From: Lachnospiraceae bacterium
GTDB lineage: Bacteria > Bacillota > Clostridia > Lachnospirales > Lachnospiraceae
NCBI GenBank assembly: GCA_910575475.1
Contig: CAJTGD010000022.1
Span: forward strand, 35,895 to 99,894
DNA: 64,000 nucleotides
Reading direction: 5' to 3'
The position numbers and the translations under genes were made by a program. A model generated the notes under the pieces. The model did no database searches and was not told where the DNA came from. It saw only the letters and a program-made list of their open reading frames with translations. This document shows, one piece after another, positions 25,160-34,326 of this stretch (positions are counted from its first letter, which is position 1; each line of letters starts with the position of its first letter).

Positions 25160-25532
25160 ACATTTGAATAATTTCCTCGTTCACAATCTCCCTTGCACAC
25201 GCCCTTATGTTGTTGAGCCGTCCTGTCCATTCTATGGCGTTTTCTTCCTTTAGACGTTCCGTTATGCCCTGTGCCTGTTTCATGCCCTCTATGAGCCTTT
25301 CAAAGCGTTTCTGTGCCTGCCTGTCGATGTCGGCAAGGTAGACGTTAAGCCTGCCGCTTGTGAGAAGATTGGTGTATGTAACCTTGCGGTACTGCTTCAG
25401 ATAGTCCAGATGCCGCTGTCCCCATATGCCTATCGGCAGTTCTTCTTCGGCGGGTAATCGTAAATCTGGAATAAAATATCCATTTTCTTCATGATATGTG
25501 CCGTCTAACTGTTCAAATAGCGATTTTATCAT
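25158..25532 (-). CDS. tnpV: TnpV-family transposon-encoded protein
   Basis: 124 residues from the ATG at 25532 (GGAGGAATTACAAA upstream). The start MIKSLFEQLDGTYHEENGY, then LPIGIWGQRHLDYLKQYRK and LADIDRQAQKRFERL are the recognisable TnpV pattern known from Tn4451-like and other clostridial mobile elements. The role of TnpV is not well understood; it is thought to be accessory to element mobility. Length matches the family, so it looks complete. It marks this stretch as part of a mobile element and lies head-to-head against the LytTR operon's terminator. Confidence 0.85.
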   Translation of the reverse strand: MIKSLFEQLDGTYHEENGYFIPDLRLPAEEELPIGIWGQRHLDYLKQYRKVTYTNLLTSGRLNVYLADIDRQAQKRFERLIEGMKQAQGITERLKEENAIEWTGRLNNIRACAREIVNEEIIQM

Positions 25533-25620
25533 TTTGTAATTCCTCCAAACAAGATATTCACTCCACATATTTGTGTCTGCTGTCTTAAACACATTTTTTG
25601 AGTTTTATCCTTATCTGGTT

Positions 25621-26150
25621 TCATTCATCATCAATTTCCTTACATACTGTTCCAGCTTCACCTAAATTCTTATTACTTTTCCCTTCAATCCATTGGCGAA
25701 TCCGTGCGGCATGATTTTCGCGTACGAATTCCTGATATAAAAAAGAATCCCCCCGTTCCTTAGCACACTCTCCATATTCCGATTCCTGCGTATCATTCAA
25801 TACTTTTTCTTTATATTCTTTAAATGCAGTCTCATATCTATGTTCAAATTCATCTTTTGTTATCACCATGCCTAAATCATGAAAATAAATAGCAAGAGTA
25901 AGCATAAGCCATTCTGCATACGTCATTTTTTCTTTCGTTGTCTCTGGAATTAACCATTCCACAATTTTTAACATTTCATCAATATGAGCTATACTATGCA
26001 CTGTATATTCCTCAAATATTCCACCTTTCCAATGAATCCCAGCATAACTTCTACCCTATCTCTAATGTGTAATAACTTTATGCCTCTACAAAATAACAGT
26101 TTCTCTGCTTTTTCAGCTTGTATTTCTGCATAATTAACAAACCCATCCAT
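25621..26150 (-). pseudogene. HD-domain protein gene, frameshifted and truncated
   Basis: The N-terminal part starts at 26150 (MDGFVNYAEIQAEKAEKLLF) and reads to about 26010, after which the matching sequence continues in a different frame (GIHWKGGIFEEYTVHSIAHI) with the HD motif segment LTLAIYFHDLGMVITKDEF. A single-base change near 26030 would join both. The product then stops at 25621 after GEAGTVCKEIDDE. Relatives I recall are far longer and carry an Hsp90-like ATPase region after the HD domain, so the 3' part is probably lost. Next to a restriction system this may have been a defence-associated ATPase. Confidence 0.6.
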
Positions 26151-26206
26151 ATAATCATCCTCTTTCAGTATACTATCATAAAAGCGCACAATAATGCCAT
26201 TTACAA

Positions 26207-26947
26207 TCAATCTCCCGAATTAAATTCCACCAGCTTCTCCCAGTCAATACTTCCATCTTCCCGGCAAAAACTATTGGAAAATTCTCTTATCAGTCTATTA
26301 GCTGCCCTATTATAGCTTTCTTTATAATCAGCGACATACTTTTCCGGCATTGTTCCCATATATCCGATGATTTTTATGTAAAATTCTTCATCGCCCGTCA
26401 GTTCTTCCCAGAAACGTTTTCCTGCAAGTTCCTGATACATTTTCGGTTTTCCTCTGCCGGAATCTTTCTTTTTACCATAGCAATAGCCGATGCAGGCCTC
26501 ATACCTTGCCTTTGCCTGCTGTGCTAACTTTGATGCAGCTGTAAAATTCTGCTCCTGCCGTTTTTTACTATCCGCGTTAAACACAGATGGACCGCTTTTT
26601 ACAGCTATGGCAGAAATCGTATTTGTTTCATTATTATGAATCATAATGTCGATGCCTTCTGCCAACGCTTTATTTCCACCGCTGGCAGCTATCGCTATCG
26701 GTTCGAAAAAGCAATTTCCAAAAATTGTTTCTTCACTGGAACTCACAAAAGCAGTAAGAACAGAATCCACAATTTCTGAAGCATTCTGCATGGCTTTTGC
26801 ACGGTATAAGTAGGGATTTTTCCGCTTCATTATCTTTTGTATATTCAATCCGTCTATCTTTTCAATTAACGTTCCATAAAATGTTTCCAGAGCCGAAGCT
26901 ATTGCCTGGATTACCGCCTGTTCATCAAATGAATTATTTAACGGCAT
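26207..26947 (-). CDS. Type II restriction endonuclease, PmeII-like
   Basis: 246 residues, starting inside the end of the methyltransferase gene (14-bp overlap). The central part contains a PD-(D/E)xK-like core: EGIDIMIHN with the acidic residue, then ISAIAVKSGPSVFNADSKK with the xVK element, followed by the helix QNFTAASKLAQQAKARYE. The C-terminal half (ELAGKRFWEELTGDEEFYIKIIGYMG) matches what I remember of PmeII-type enzymes. The pairing with a C5-methyltransferase supports a restriction role. The recognition site cannot be read from the sequence. The gene seems intact. Confidence 0.75.
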   Translation of the reverse strand: MPLNNSFDEQAVIQAIASALETFYGTLIEKIDGLNIQKIMKRKNPYLYRAKAMQNASEIVDSVLTAFVSSSEETIFGNCFFEPIAIAASGGNKALAEGIDIMIHNNETNTISAIAVKSGPSVFNADSKKRQEQNFTAASKLAQQAKARYEACIGYCYGKKKDSGRGKPKMYQELAGKRFWEELTGDEEFYIKIIGYMGTMPEKYVADYKESYNRAANRLIREFSNSFCREDGSIDWEKLVEFNSGD

Positions 26948-28142
26948 ATAAATTTCCTCCCAATTCTATTGCGTTTCTGATTTTATTATGTACATTCGTA
27001 CCTCTGAACCGTTTTGTCTGAATGAAAGCAGAAGAATTTGCCACAGATAAAACTGCCTTCCCAATAGCTTCAGCCAGTCCGACTGGTACAGCATTTCCTA
27101 TCTGTCTATATTTTGCTGCTGTGGTACCCGTAAAAACCCATTCATCTGGGAATTGTTGGATTCTCGCATACTCCCGCACACTTAATGGTCTGTTTTGTGT
27201 AGGATGGCACATCATTGTTGCTTTCTGAACCGGAGATGTAACAACCGTCGGAGATGGCTGATCGTATGATAACTTCCTATAAAATCCAACTTTACCGCCG
27301 CCAGATTGATACGCTCCGCCCATTGCAATGGGTATGATATCTTCAGGTAAATCCCGCCAGTTACCGCCTTCGGGAATCATTTTCAAAAACTTTAGACGTT
27401 CTTCACTTAACGTTGCGCATTCTCCGTGTTCAAGTTCTAAATCTCCAATTACACTCCTCACAGTTTGCCATTGGTACTCTTTATTCTGATGCATTTGAAA
27501 ATGCGTAGGCAGCGGAAGAAATATATCCTCATTGTCCCGGCTTCCAATCAATACAAACCGTTCTCGAAACTGCGGAACACCATAATTTACAGCATCCAGC
27601 ACTCCATAGACTGTTTTATATCCCAGTTTATCAAATTCAGCCAATATCACGTCCAATACGGTTCCTAATTTCTGTTCTGGATCACTTTCATCTCTTTCAG
27701 ATAAGGGTACATGCTTTAAAGGCGCTGACATGATTCCTTTTACATTCTCCATAACAAAAAATCGAGGTCTGATATAATCTATCATACGGATGAAATCCAT
27801 AAATAAACTTCCTCGCGGGTCATTAATCCCTAATCTTTTGCCCGCTGTAGAAAAAGGCTGACACGGCGGTCCGCCGCAGATCAAAAATGGTTCGCCAATC
27901 TTTAATCCAATTAATTCCAATAGTTGTTGCGGCTCAACTTCTCTGATATCGCCGCCTAACACTTTATGCCCATTCTCTCTCATGGTTTTTACACAAGAAG
28001 CATCAAAATCCTGTCCTATAGCTACATTTAAACCAGCTTTTTCTAACCCTATATCTAAACCCATCGCCCCGGAGAACAAAGAAATAACGTCCCTATTATC
28101 AGCATATATGCCATAATCATTCTGCCTACTTTTAATGCCCAT
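26934..28142 (-). CDS. DNA (cytosine-5) methyltransferase
   Basis: 402 residues from ATG 28142, whose start overlaps the stop of the XRE gene by one base. All core motifs are present in order: motif I VISLFSGAMGLDIGLEKAG, motif IV GGPPCQPFSTAG with the catalytic Cys at about 94, motif VI FFVMENVKG, motif VIII QFRERFVLIGSR, and motifs IX-X SVREYARIQQFPDEW and YRQIGNAVPVGLAEAIG. The short target-recognition region (about 230-310) contains MGGAYQSGGGKVGFYRKL. Partner of the restriction enzyme downstream; protects host DNA. The Vsr-type nuclease nearby fits a 5-methylcytosine mark. Confidence 0.95.
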   Translation of the reverse strand: MGIKSRQNDYGIYADNRDVISLFSGAMGLDIGLEKAGLNVAIGQDFDASCVKTMRENGHKVLGGDIREVEPQQLLELIGLKIGEPFLICGGPPCQPFSTAGKRLGINDPRGSLFMDFIRMIDYIRPRFFVMENVKGIMSAPLKHVPLSERDESDPEQKLGTVLDVILAEFDKLGYKTVYGVLDAVNYGVPQFRERFVLIGSRDNEDIFLPLPTHFQMHQNKEYQWQTVRSVIGDLELEHGECATLSEERLKFLKMIPEGGNWRDLPEDIIPIAMGGAYQSGGGKVGFYRKLSYDQPSPTVVTSPVQKATMMCHPTQNRPLSVREYARIQQFPDEWVFTGTTAAKYRQIGNAVPVGLAEAIGKAVLSVANSSAFIQTKRFRGTNVHNKIRNAIELGGNLYAVK

Positions 28143-28351
28143 CAAATTTTCTCTCCGTTTTCTAATACGAATTTTCTTTCAAAGGAACCATTTACAGCTT
28201 CTGCAATATTTTCCAAGTCCGCCACTGTAAAACTTTCTCTTTTCATTTTTCCACTCAGATTCTGCGGTGTTGTGCCTAATCGCCGGGCAAGTTCTGCCAC
28301 ACTGATGTCAGATCGGACACATAACACCTTAATTTGCTCGGAAATCGTCAT
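28142..28351 (-). CDS. XRE-family helix-turn-helix regulator (controller-type)
   Basis: 69 residues consisting of one helix-turn-helix domain: ISVAELARRLGTTPQNLSGKM, then FTVADLENIAEAVNGSFERKF. Size and position at the head of a restriction-modification operon fit a controller protein that delays nuclease expression. It starts behind AGAGGTACTCGCA and is coupled to the methyltransferase by overlap. No palindromic C-box was identified with certainty in the 185-bp region up to the divergent vsr gene. Confidence 0.85.
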   Translation of the reverse strand: MTISEQIKVLCVRSDISVAELARRLGTTPQNLSGKMKRESFTVADLENIAEAVNGSFERKFVLENGEKI

Positions 28352-28536
28352 TGCGAGTACCTCTTTTTCAAATCAACTTTTACCTTACCAGTATAAACCA
28401 TAGAATTTACAACGTCAACCAAATAATTCACATTTTTAGCTTGTGGGTACTTGTATCCTTTGAATTTTTTTGATAAAATAATTTTAGCAGCCGCACAGCT
28501 GGAAACAATTTATATTCCCAATAGGTGGTGATTTAT

Positions 28537-28986
28537 ATGGTCCGCGATGCAACTACTGTATCCAAAAACATGAGCAAAATCCATAGCAAAGACACTTCTA
28601 TAGAGCTTCAGCTTCGCAAAGCTCTCTGGCATAAAGGATATCGTTACCGCAAAAATTATAAAGCTCTCCCTGGTTCGCCAGATATTGTTCTTACCAAATA
28701 TAAAATTGCCATTTTTTGTGACAGTGAATTTTTTCACGGTAAAGATTGGGATGTCCTAAAATTCCGCCTCGAAAAAGGGAAAAATCCTGATTATTGGATA
28801 AAGAAAATTGAACGAAATCGCTCCAGAGACTGGGAAAATGATAAAAAACTCTTTTTTCTTGGATACACCGTTATTCATTTTTGGGGAAAAGATATACTAA
28901 AACATACTGATGAATGCCTTCAAGTTATTGAAGAATCCATCTGGGATATCAAACTTGCAGATTCTTCCGAAACTAACCTTTTATAG
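28537..28986 (+). CDS. vsr: Very short patch repair (Vsr) endonuclease
   Basis: 149 residues from ATG 28537 (AATAGGTGGTGATTTAT upstream); two GTG codons in frame upstream would overlap the binding site. Vsr features are visible: VSKNMSKIHSKDTSIELQLR at the N-terminus, then YKALPGSPDIVLTKYKIAIF, the catalytic-region variant FCDSEFFHGKDWD, and the C-terminal GYTVIHFWGKDI. Vsr nicks T:G mismatches that arise from deamination of 5-methylcytosine, so it is the natural companion of the C5-methyltransferase on the opposite strand. It lacks the Cys/His cluster seen in E. coli Vsr near the HGH motif. Confidence 0.85.
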   Translation: MVRDATTVSKNMSKIHSKDTSIELQLRKALWHKGYRYRKNYKALPGSPDIVLTKYKIAIFCDSEFFHGKDWDVLKFRLEKGKNPDYWIKKIERNRSRDWENDKKLFFLGYTVIHFWGKDILKHTDECLQVIEESIWDIKLADSSETNLL

Positions 28987-29132
28987 ATACATTTTAAGCA
29001 AACAAAGAGTTCGAAGAGAAGGTACAAGAAGCTGAAGAACTGTCTTAAAGTTTTTGTTGAGTTATGCTATTCTTTAGATACAGCTATAGCTGCTTCCTTT
29101 GGTCGGGTAGCGGCTATTTCTGTGTTTTATAA

Positions 29133-30163
29133 TTGTGTTTACCCGACGACGATCCAGTCTATACCCTTAAAAAAGTGATGGAGGATTTAGATTTTTCAGG
29201 CCTGCTGGCCTGTTATTCTGATAAGGGAAGAACCGGGTTCAACCCGATCATGCTGTATTCTGTTGTTACCTATGCCAACATGCGCGGCGTAAGGGCTGTT
29301 GACCGTATTGTAGATTTATGCCAAAGGGACCTTGCTTTTATCTGGCTGGCCAAAGGGCAGAAGCCCCAGCGGGATGCTTTTTACGATTTTAAAGGGAAAA
29401 AGCTGACGGGAGAAATCCTGGATGAACTGAATTACCAGTTTTTACGCCGTCTAAAGAATGAGGGATTGAGTTTGTTTGCGGTAAGGAAAAGAAAAAACCG
29501 CAGATCCAGCAGCTTTATGAAGAACTGGAGAAATGCGGGAGCCGCCTGATGGAATATAAAGAATGTTTTGAGATCATGGGAACAGACCGCAACAGTTATT
29601 CCAAGACGGATCTGGAAGCTACATTTATGAGAATGAAAGAGGATCATATGCGGAACGGGCAGTATTACAACATGAAATATGAAGTCTTTGAAGATGAACA
29701 TTATTATGTGTGCCATGACGGGCGTCAGCTGCGTCATATCCGGACAGAAACAAAGGAACAATCTGGATACCAACAGACCTTCGAGGTGTATGGATGTGCG
29801 GACTGCAGTGGCTGCCAGCATAAGTCCAAGTGCCTGTATAAATATAATGCGGAAAAGGATACAGAAAAAAATAAGGTCATGAAGATCAACGAGCAATGGG
29901 AGGAGCTGAAAGAAGAATCCCATGCAAATATCCAGAGTGAAAAAGGAATCTTAAAACGGCAGACGCGCTCCATACAGACGGAGGGACATTTCGGAGATAT
30001 CAAAGAAAATGAGAATTTCCGAAGATTTAACTACCGTACGTCAGAGAAAGTGTATAAAGAATTTATGCTGTATGCAATCGGTCGGAATATCAATAAATAT
30101 CACCGTTTCCTTCACAATAAGATTCAAAAATTTGAAGGAAAATCAGAGCAGAAAACAGCGTAG
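29133..30163 (+). pseudogene. IS1182-type transposase, internally deleted and frameshifted
   Basis: N-terminal piece 29133-29480: LPDDDPVYTLKKVMEDLDFS, RGVRAVDRIVDLCQRD and FLRRLKNEGL are the IS1182 N-terminal region, lacking the usual first codons. Near 29480 the frame shifts and the text jumps to KPQIQQLYEELEKCGSRLME, then CFEIMGTDRNSYSKTDLEAT. After RMKEDHMRNGQ a further internal deletion joins YYNMKYEVFEDEHYY and the C-terminal zinc-cluster-like and GHFGDIKENENFRRFNYRTS region. The catalytic DDE core is largely missing, so the element cannot move on its own. It marks the right part of the mobile island. Confidence 0.85.
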
Positions 30164-30401
30164 GAAAGGAGCAGCCATTGAGATTGGCACCAAGGGGTTT
30201 TTGCGCCCTAAAATAAGTTCTATAAAGGAAAAATAAGCATATCCCATAGAAGAGTTTGTGCTGAAAAGCATGGAACTCTGGTGGATATGCTTATTTTATG
30301 GCAGGGCGCCTAAAAATTGGTATTAACCGACAGCCCCTTCCCTACAATTCCTAAATGAAACCATATTTCCAAAATCACTCAACTGTACAGGCGGAAATTT
30401 T
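30164..30401. repeat. IS end region with 14-bp inverted repeat
   Basis: AAATAAGCATATCC (30231-30244) and GGATATGCTTATTT (30283-30296) are perfect inverted repeats around a 38-base loop. They are flanked by TTTTGCGCCCTAAAATAAG on the left and, inverted, AGGGCGCCTAAAA on the right, giving a second nested pairing. This is probably the 3' end structure of the IS relic or a terminator for its transposase. The remaining bases to 30401 hold nothing recognisable. Confidence 0.55.
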
Positions 30402-32849
30402 TCAGACCACAACCTTCTTCCCTGACACCTCCAGGTTGGACACGTCGATCGCTGCCTCTATCCCTTCCGGCACTTCCGTCTCCAGCAGGATCTCCGTCTC
30501 TGTCTCTTTCACATGAACCTTGATCCATCCATGCACCGACTGATAGGTACAAGTAAATTCATGCATACTCTCCGGCAGATACGGGCGGATCGTGACTTTG
30601 GAAAAGCCCGGCGCCTCCGGGATGATCCCCGCAATTCCATTGTAATACCATTCGATGATATGCCCCATCATATCATGGCAGTGGCTTCTCGGATTGCTCT
30701 CCCAGTATTCTCCCAGTGTCGTCTCTCCGTCCAGGATAAACGCATAATAGCTGGGATGTGTTTCCCGCAGGATGAACCGGCTGATCAGCTCGTTCATTCC
30801 GTAGATTCTCGCGCACTGGATGATATACGGCAGCCCCACTTCTCCGGCGATAAACGCGCCTTCTCTTTCTAACGTATAGCGCAGTGACTGGACCACATCC
30901 GCTTTCCGGTCTTCCGGCGCCATATTCCAGAAGAGCGGCAGCGCCTGCGCCGCCTGGGTCAGCAGGATCTCCTCCGGACTTTCCTCCGGTGCGGTCTGCT
31001 CCGTTCCTTCTCCCCCCGAAAGGCATTCATTTTTGCTGGTATCCCCGGGATTGCACTGGTAGCACCAGAACCCTTTTTCCGGATGCCGCGTCATCAGCTT
31101 TTCATTATAATTCGCCCTGATCTCCTCCGCTTTTTCCAGCAGACTCTTCCGATCCTCCGCCTTTCCAAGCACCTGGGCAAATTCCGCAAGACATACCGCG
31201 TCCGCATAGAGAAACGCAGTCTCGATATTTTCACGGGCCAGTTCATTTTTCGGATTTCCCCAATCCCCGAGCCCATGGTTGATAAATCCATCCGCATTCA
31301 CCTTTGTCAGCAGATGCCGGAAGTAACGCATTCCGGCTTCGTAATTGTCCTCGATGGTCTGCCGGACCCCATAGAACTGATAGTGCCAGTAAGTTCCCAG
31401 GATACAGGTGCTTCCCCAGGGAATGATATCGTAGAAGCTCCCCATCCCCGGCACCGGGATCACATTCGGGATGTAGCAGGGGCATTGGGAGGGCATCAGC
31501 CCGTCTCCCGGATAAATTTTTTTACCTGCATAATCAAAGAAATAGTCTTCCTTCGTGTGCTGTGCGTACCGCATGTCCCGGAGGAATTTTTCCCACAGAT
31601 TTTTCCCGTCCTTCATATAGAAAATGGAACCTGCCATCAGGTGGTTCGGCTCCTGCCAGGCAAAGCGCTCGATGGTCGGACAGTCGGTGTGAACGCCTAC
31701 CATATTTGCCTCCACGCTCTTTTCGATCATGTCATAAATCTGGTTGTAGCGCTCGTCATCACAGGTAAATGTACCGGAGCGTTTATGGGCGCTGGTGATC
31801 GCATGGGCGGTGAGGTTCCGGATCTCGATCGTTCCGCGGGTTTCCGCATCATGATCCCGGCAGTCCAGTTGCTTCGGCAGGTTCCCGCTCTCTGCGGCGC
31901 TGCAGGTTTCCACGCCCACGAACCTCCCGGCAAAATAGGTAAAGGTCATGCGGAATTTTTCCCATATGTCATCCTGTCCAATGATATAAGTGATGCAGGA
32001 ATCCACGGTAATCCAGTTCTTCGCCACCTGATCCACGTCCCCGTTTTCATCCAGCTTTTCCGCAGGGTAGATGCGGATCTCCTCCCCGGCCTTTCCCCTG
32101 ACCTCTAATTCCAGAATGCCGGACATATTCTGCCCAAAATCATAGATATCCCGGGAGCATTCCGCAGTTTTATGATCCTGAGCGCTACCATCCACCCGAT
32201 GGAGCAGCTTTCCCTCATAGGACCGTATCACCCTCACCGGGGGCATGGTCTGCTCCAGGATGTCCGCCCGCGGGATCTCCTCCTCCGGCACATACTCCGC
32301 CTGCTGCCATGCGCTGTCGTCAAAGCCAGGTTCGCACCAGCCTGCCTGGACGAGCCTCCCGTCGATGGTCTCCGAACCGTACACATTGCTCATGATCACG
32401 GGATGCTCCTTCACCCGAAAGCTGTCATCCGCCCCGATCACCTCCCGGGTTCCGTCCTCATAGTCCAGGCACAGCTCCATGGCCAGGATCAGGCAGGATC
32501 CCCCGGGCTGATAGGGATTCGGGTTGGGCGGCATGAATCCGGGAAATGTAAAGGTATAATGCTCGTCGCATTTGATATACCAGCCGTTTCCCACCTCCGC
32601 GCCGATCACATTTTCTCCAATGCGCAGCATATCCGTCACGTCAAAGGTGACATAGTAGATCAGCTTCCGGTAGTCTGTCCACGCCGGATCCAGCTCATGG
32701 TCTCCCACCTTTTTTCCATTGATATAAAAATGAAACTGCCCAAGGCCGCAGACCTTTGCCGAGGCCCTTTTCACCCTGCGCCCGATCATGAGCTCCCTTC
32801 TCGCGTAAAATGGTCTTGCAGTCCCGTTTGTGATCCATCTCTCAAACAT
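30402..32849 (-). CDS. Alpha-L-rhamnosidase, glycoside hydrolase family 78
   Basis: 815 residues from ATG 32849 behind CCAGGAGGAACGAAGAT; the frame is open 70 codons further up without a site. N-terminal beta-domains: FYARRELMIGRRVKRASAKV and GLGQFHFYINGKKVGDHELD, then GENVIGAEVGNGWY, the Bac_rhamnosid_N pattern. The (alpha/alpha)6 barrel has HTDCPTIERFAWQEPNHLMA, GLGDWGNP and TTLGEYW with SHCHDMMGHIIEWYYNGI. The C-terminal beta domain follows (GFSKVTIRPYLPESMHEF). No signal peptide, so it acts inside the cell on imported rhamnosides from pectin or flavonoid glycosides. Monocistronic. The nearby ABC importers may supply substrate. Confidence 0.92.
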   Translation of the reverse strand: MFERWITNGTARPFYARRELMIGRRVKRASAKVCGLGQFHFYINGKKVGDHELDPAWTDYRKLIYYVTFDVTDMLRIGENVIGAEVGNGWYIKCDEHYTFTFPGFMPPNPNPYQPGGSCLILAMELCLDYEDGTREVIGADDSFRVKEHPVIMSNVYGSETIDGRLVQAGWCEPGFDDSAWQQAEYVPEEEIPRADILEQTMPPVRVIRSYEGKLLHRVDGSAQDHKTAECSRDIYDFGQNMSGILELEVRGKAGEEIRIYPAEKLDENGDVDQVAKNWITVDSCITYIIGQDDIWEKFRMTFTYFAGRFVGVETCSAAESGNLPKQLDCRDHDAETRGTIEIRNLTAHAITSAHKRSGTFTCDDERYNQIYDMIEKSVEANMVGVHTDCPTIERFAWQEPNHLMAGSIFYMKDGKNLWEKFLRDMRYAQHTKEDYFFDYAGKKIYPGDGLMPSQCPCYIPNVIPVPGMGSFYDIIPWGSTCILGTYWHYQFYGVRQTIEDNYEAGMRYFRHLLTKVNADGFINHGLGDWGNPKNELARENIETAFLYADAVCLAEFAQVLGKAEDRKSLLEKAEEIRANYNEKLMTRHPEKGFWCYQCNPGDTSKNECLSGGEGTEQTAPEESPEEILLTQAAQALPLFWNMAPEDRKADVVQSLRYTLEREGAFIAGEVGLPYIIQCARIYGMNELISRFILRETHPSYYAFILDGETTLGEYWESNPRSHCHDMMGHIIEWYYNGIAGIIPEAPGFSKVTIRPYLPESMHEFTCTYQSVHGWIKVHVKETETEILLETEVPEGIEAAIDVSNLEVSGKKVVV

Positions 32850-33119
32850 ATCTTCGTTCCTCCTGGTGTTTTTCCTCCGAACAGAGCACGGAAAAAAATC
32901 TGTCTGATGTCCGGAATCCTTATGCTGTATTATACACCTTCGGAGAAAATCCGAACAGTTTCTAAGGTGACATCTGAGGGGTGGAAAGCTGACATTGATT
33001 GTGAAATGAGAAGTTTCAACGCTGTTTCCGGTGATATATCTTCTAAAGAACTTGTTCATCCACTGATTTTTCGGTGATAGGCGAGTAGGCCATGGCCACC
33101 GAGGACTTGAACAGACTTT

Positions 33120-33540
33120 CTACTGGGGGAGATATGCAATCAATTCTTCTGCTGTATCCTTCATCCCCCGCCGGAACCAAACCTCAATCCAGCCATACAA
33201 AAAGAACGCAACATAGGCGGAAGAATATGCGGCGCGCATTTCCTGTTCTGGATTAAAGCCGCACAAATTCAAAATAATATCTTTGAGAAGATAAACCAAT
33301 CCTCTCTCGTTTAACAGAGTGTAAAAATCTCGATGTGCTTCAAAATGAGAAAACACGATCCGCACCACTTCTCTTGCCGGGAGGTCAGGGGTTTCTTTGT
33401 ATTTGTTCACCCAATCTTGAAATAAACGTTCCACGTATGCTTTTACAATATCTTCTTTTTCCTTATAATTGCGGTAGAAGGAGGTTCTTCCTACTCCTGC
33501 CATGCTGCACAATTCGCTGACAGAAATTTCGCTGATCGGC
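33120..33540 (-). pseudogene. TetR-family regulator, N-terminally truncated
   Basis: The reading frame on the minus strand holds the second half of the TetR helix-turn-helix (ISEISVSELCSMAGVGRTSF then YRNYKEKEDIVKAYVERL) and a plausible ligand domain to LIAYLPQ at 33120. Upstream of about 33540 the frame is still open but no longer looks like TetR and has no proper start. The first helix of the DNA-binding domain is missing, so a 5' truncation is likely. A TetR_C domain with the LSTLLNERG-type segment (here FYTLLNERGLVYLLKD) is present. It probably once regulated the divergent hydrolase at 33567. Confidence 0.65.
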
Positions 33541-33566
33541 GGGACGCTGTTTGGAGGGAATTTTTT

Positions 33567-34052
33567 ATGAAAAAGACCGTAAAAGAAAAGGGGGTGAGGA
33601 CTGTGCCAATCTGGATGGGTATCCTTGTTTTCGCTCTGGCGTTTGGGGCCGGGGTTGCTTCTAAATTTGCAATCCAGCCAGGGTGGGCGAAGGAATACAG
33701 CGTAACGTGGAGCGACGAGTTGGGGACACGCATGGTCGATTTGTCCTATGGGGACGGGGAGGCCAACGAAATCAGGGACGATTCCTATTTAGAGAAAATG
33801 AACCCCATTTCTGCCGCCGAGTGGATTACACCGGATGCCCCGCCAACCGTCGTTGCCTATGGAACTCACGACCGGGTACAGCCCTTCAAGGCATCCCTTC
33901 GGCTGAAGGCGGCTCTGGAAGAAAATGGTGTGGACTTCAAATATTTTGAGATGCCCCACTCCGGCCACGGATTACAAAACGACCATGCGCTCTACAGGCA
34001 GTGGATGGAGGCTGTAGAGGACTATCTTGACAAATATATGCCGGTGAATTGA
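33567..34052 (+). pseudogene. Alpha/beta hydrolase (esterase/lipase) with internal deletion
   Basis: 161 residues, in frame. It begins with a signal-anchor (VPIWMGILVFALAFGAGVAS) and the start of an esterase (LGTRMVDLSYGDGEAN), then jumps to the C-terminal third: NPISAAEWITPDAPPTVVAY, GTHDRVQP (acid residue) and MPHSGHGLQ (catalytic His). The HGG oxyanion-hole motif and nucleophile elbow GxSxG are absent; about 150 residues seem to be missing between EAN and EIRDDSY. The product cannot be an active esterase. The junction is in frame, so an expressed short protein is possible. Confidence 0.65.
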
Positions 34053-34097
34053 TCGCAAAGATTCACAGGATGAAAAAAGCAGTCCCAGACAGCTGCT

Positions 34098-34171
34098 GCG
34101 CTCTCCGAGCGCAATGGGGGGCCTAATGAACGCGTGGCGAATATCGGTTCTGCTGGGCGCTCTCCGAGCGC
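34098..34171. repeat. Two copies of a GCGCTCtccGAGCGC hairpin
   Basis: GCGCTCTCCGAGCGC followed by AATGGGG (34098-34112) recurs at 34157-34171 followed by GATGGGG, 59 bp apart. Each copy is a 6-bp perfect stem with a three-base loop. They lie in a 270-bp non-coding region between the hydrolase relic and the unknown gene at 34327. No T-runs follow, so they are not simple terminators. Confidence 0.6.
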
Positions 34172-34218
34172 GATGGGGAGTGCCCCCCGAACCCGGCAGC
34201 TCTTTGATCAGGAACTAC

Positions 34219-34251
34219 GGAAAAATAACCTGCGCAATCTGCACAGGTTAT
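34219..34251 (-). terminator. Intrinsic terminator of the gene at 34327-35199
   Basis: On the minus strand ATAACCTG pairs with CAGGTTAT around an eleven-base loop, followed by TTTTCCG. It lies about 75 bp beyond the stop codon of the orphan unknown gene. Confidence 0.75.
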
Positions 34252-34326
34252 CATTCTACAGTCCCTGATCACAAGGAAATATTCATTGTCCGTCATCTGT
34301 CCATTCAGGTTCTTTTTCTGCAGTTC

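Noticed and set aside
29549..30163. Separate functional gene for the C-terminal transposase frame
   Set aside because: It is the continuation of the same IS1182-type transposase after a frameshift and deletion; the catalytic core is missing.
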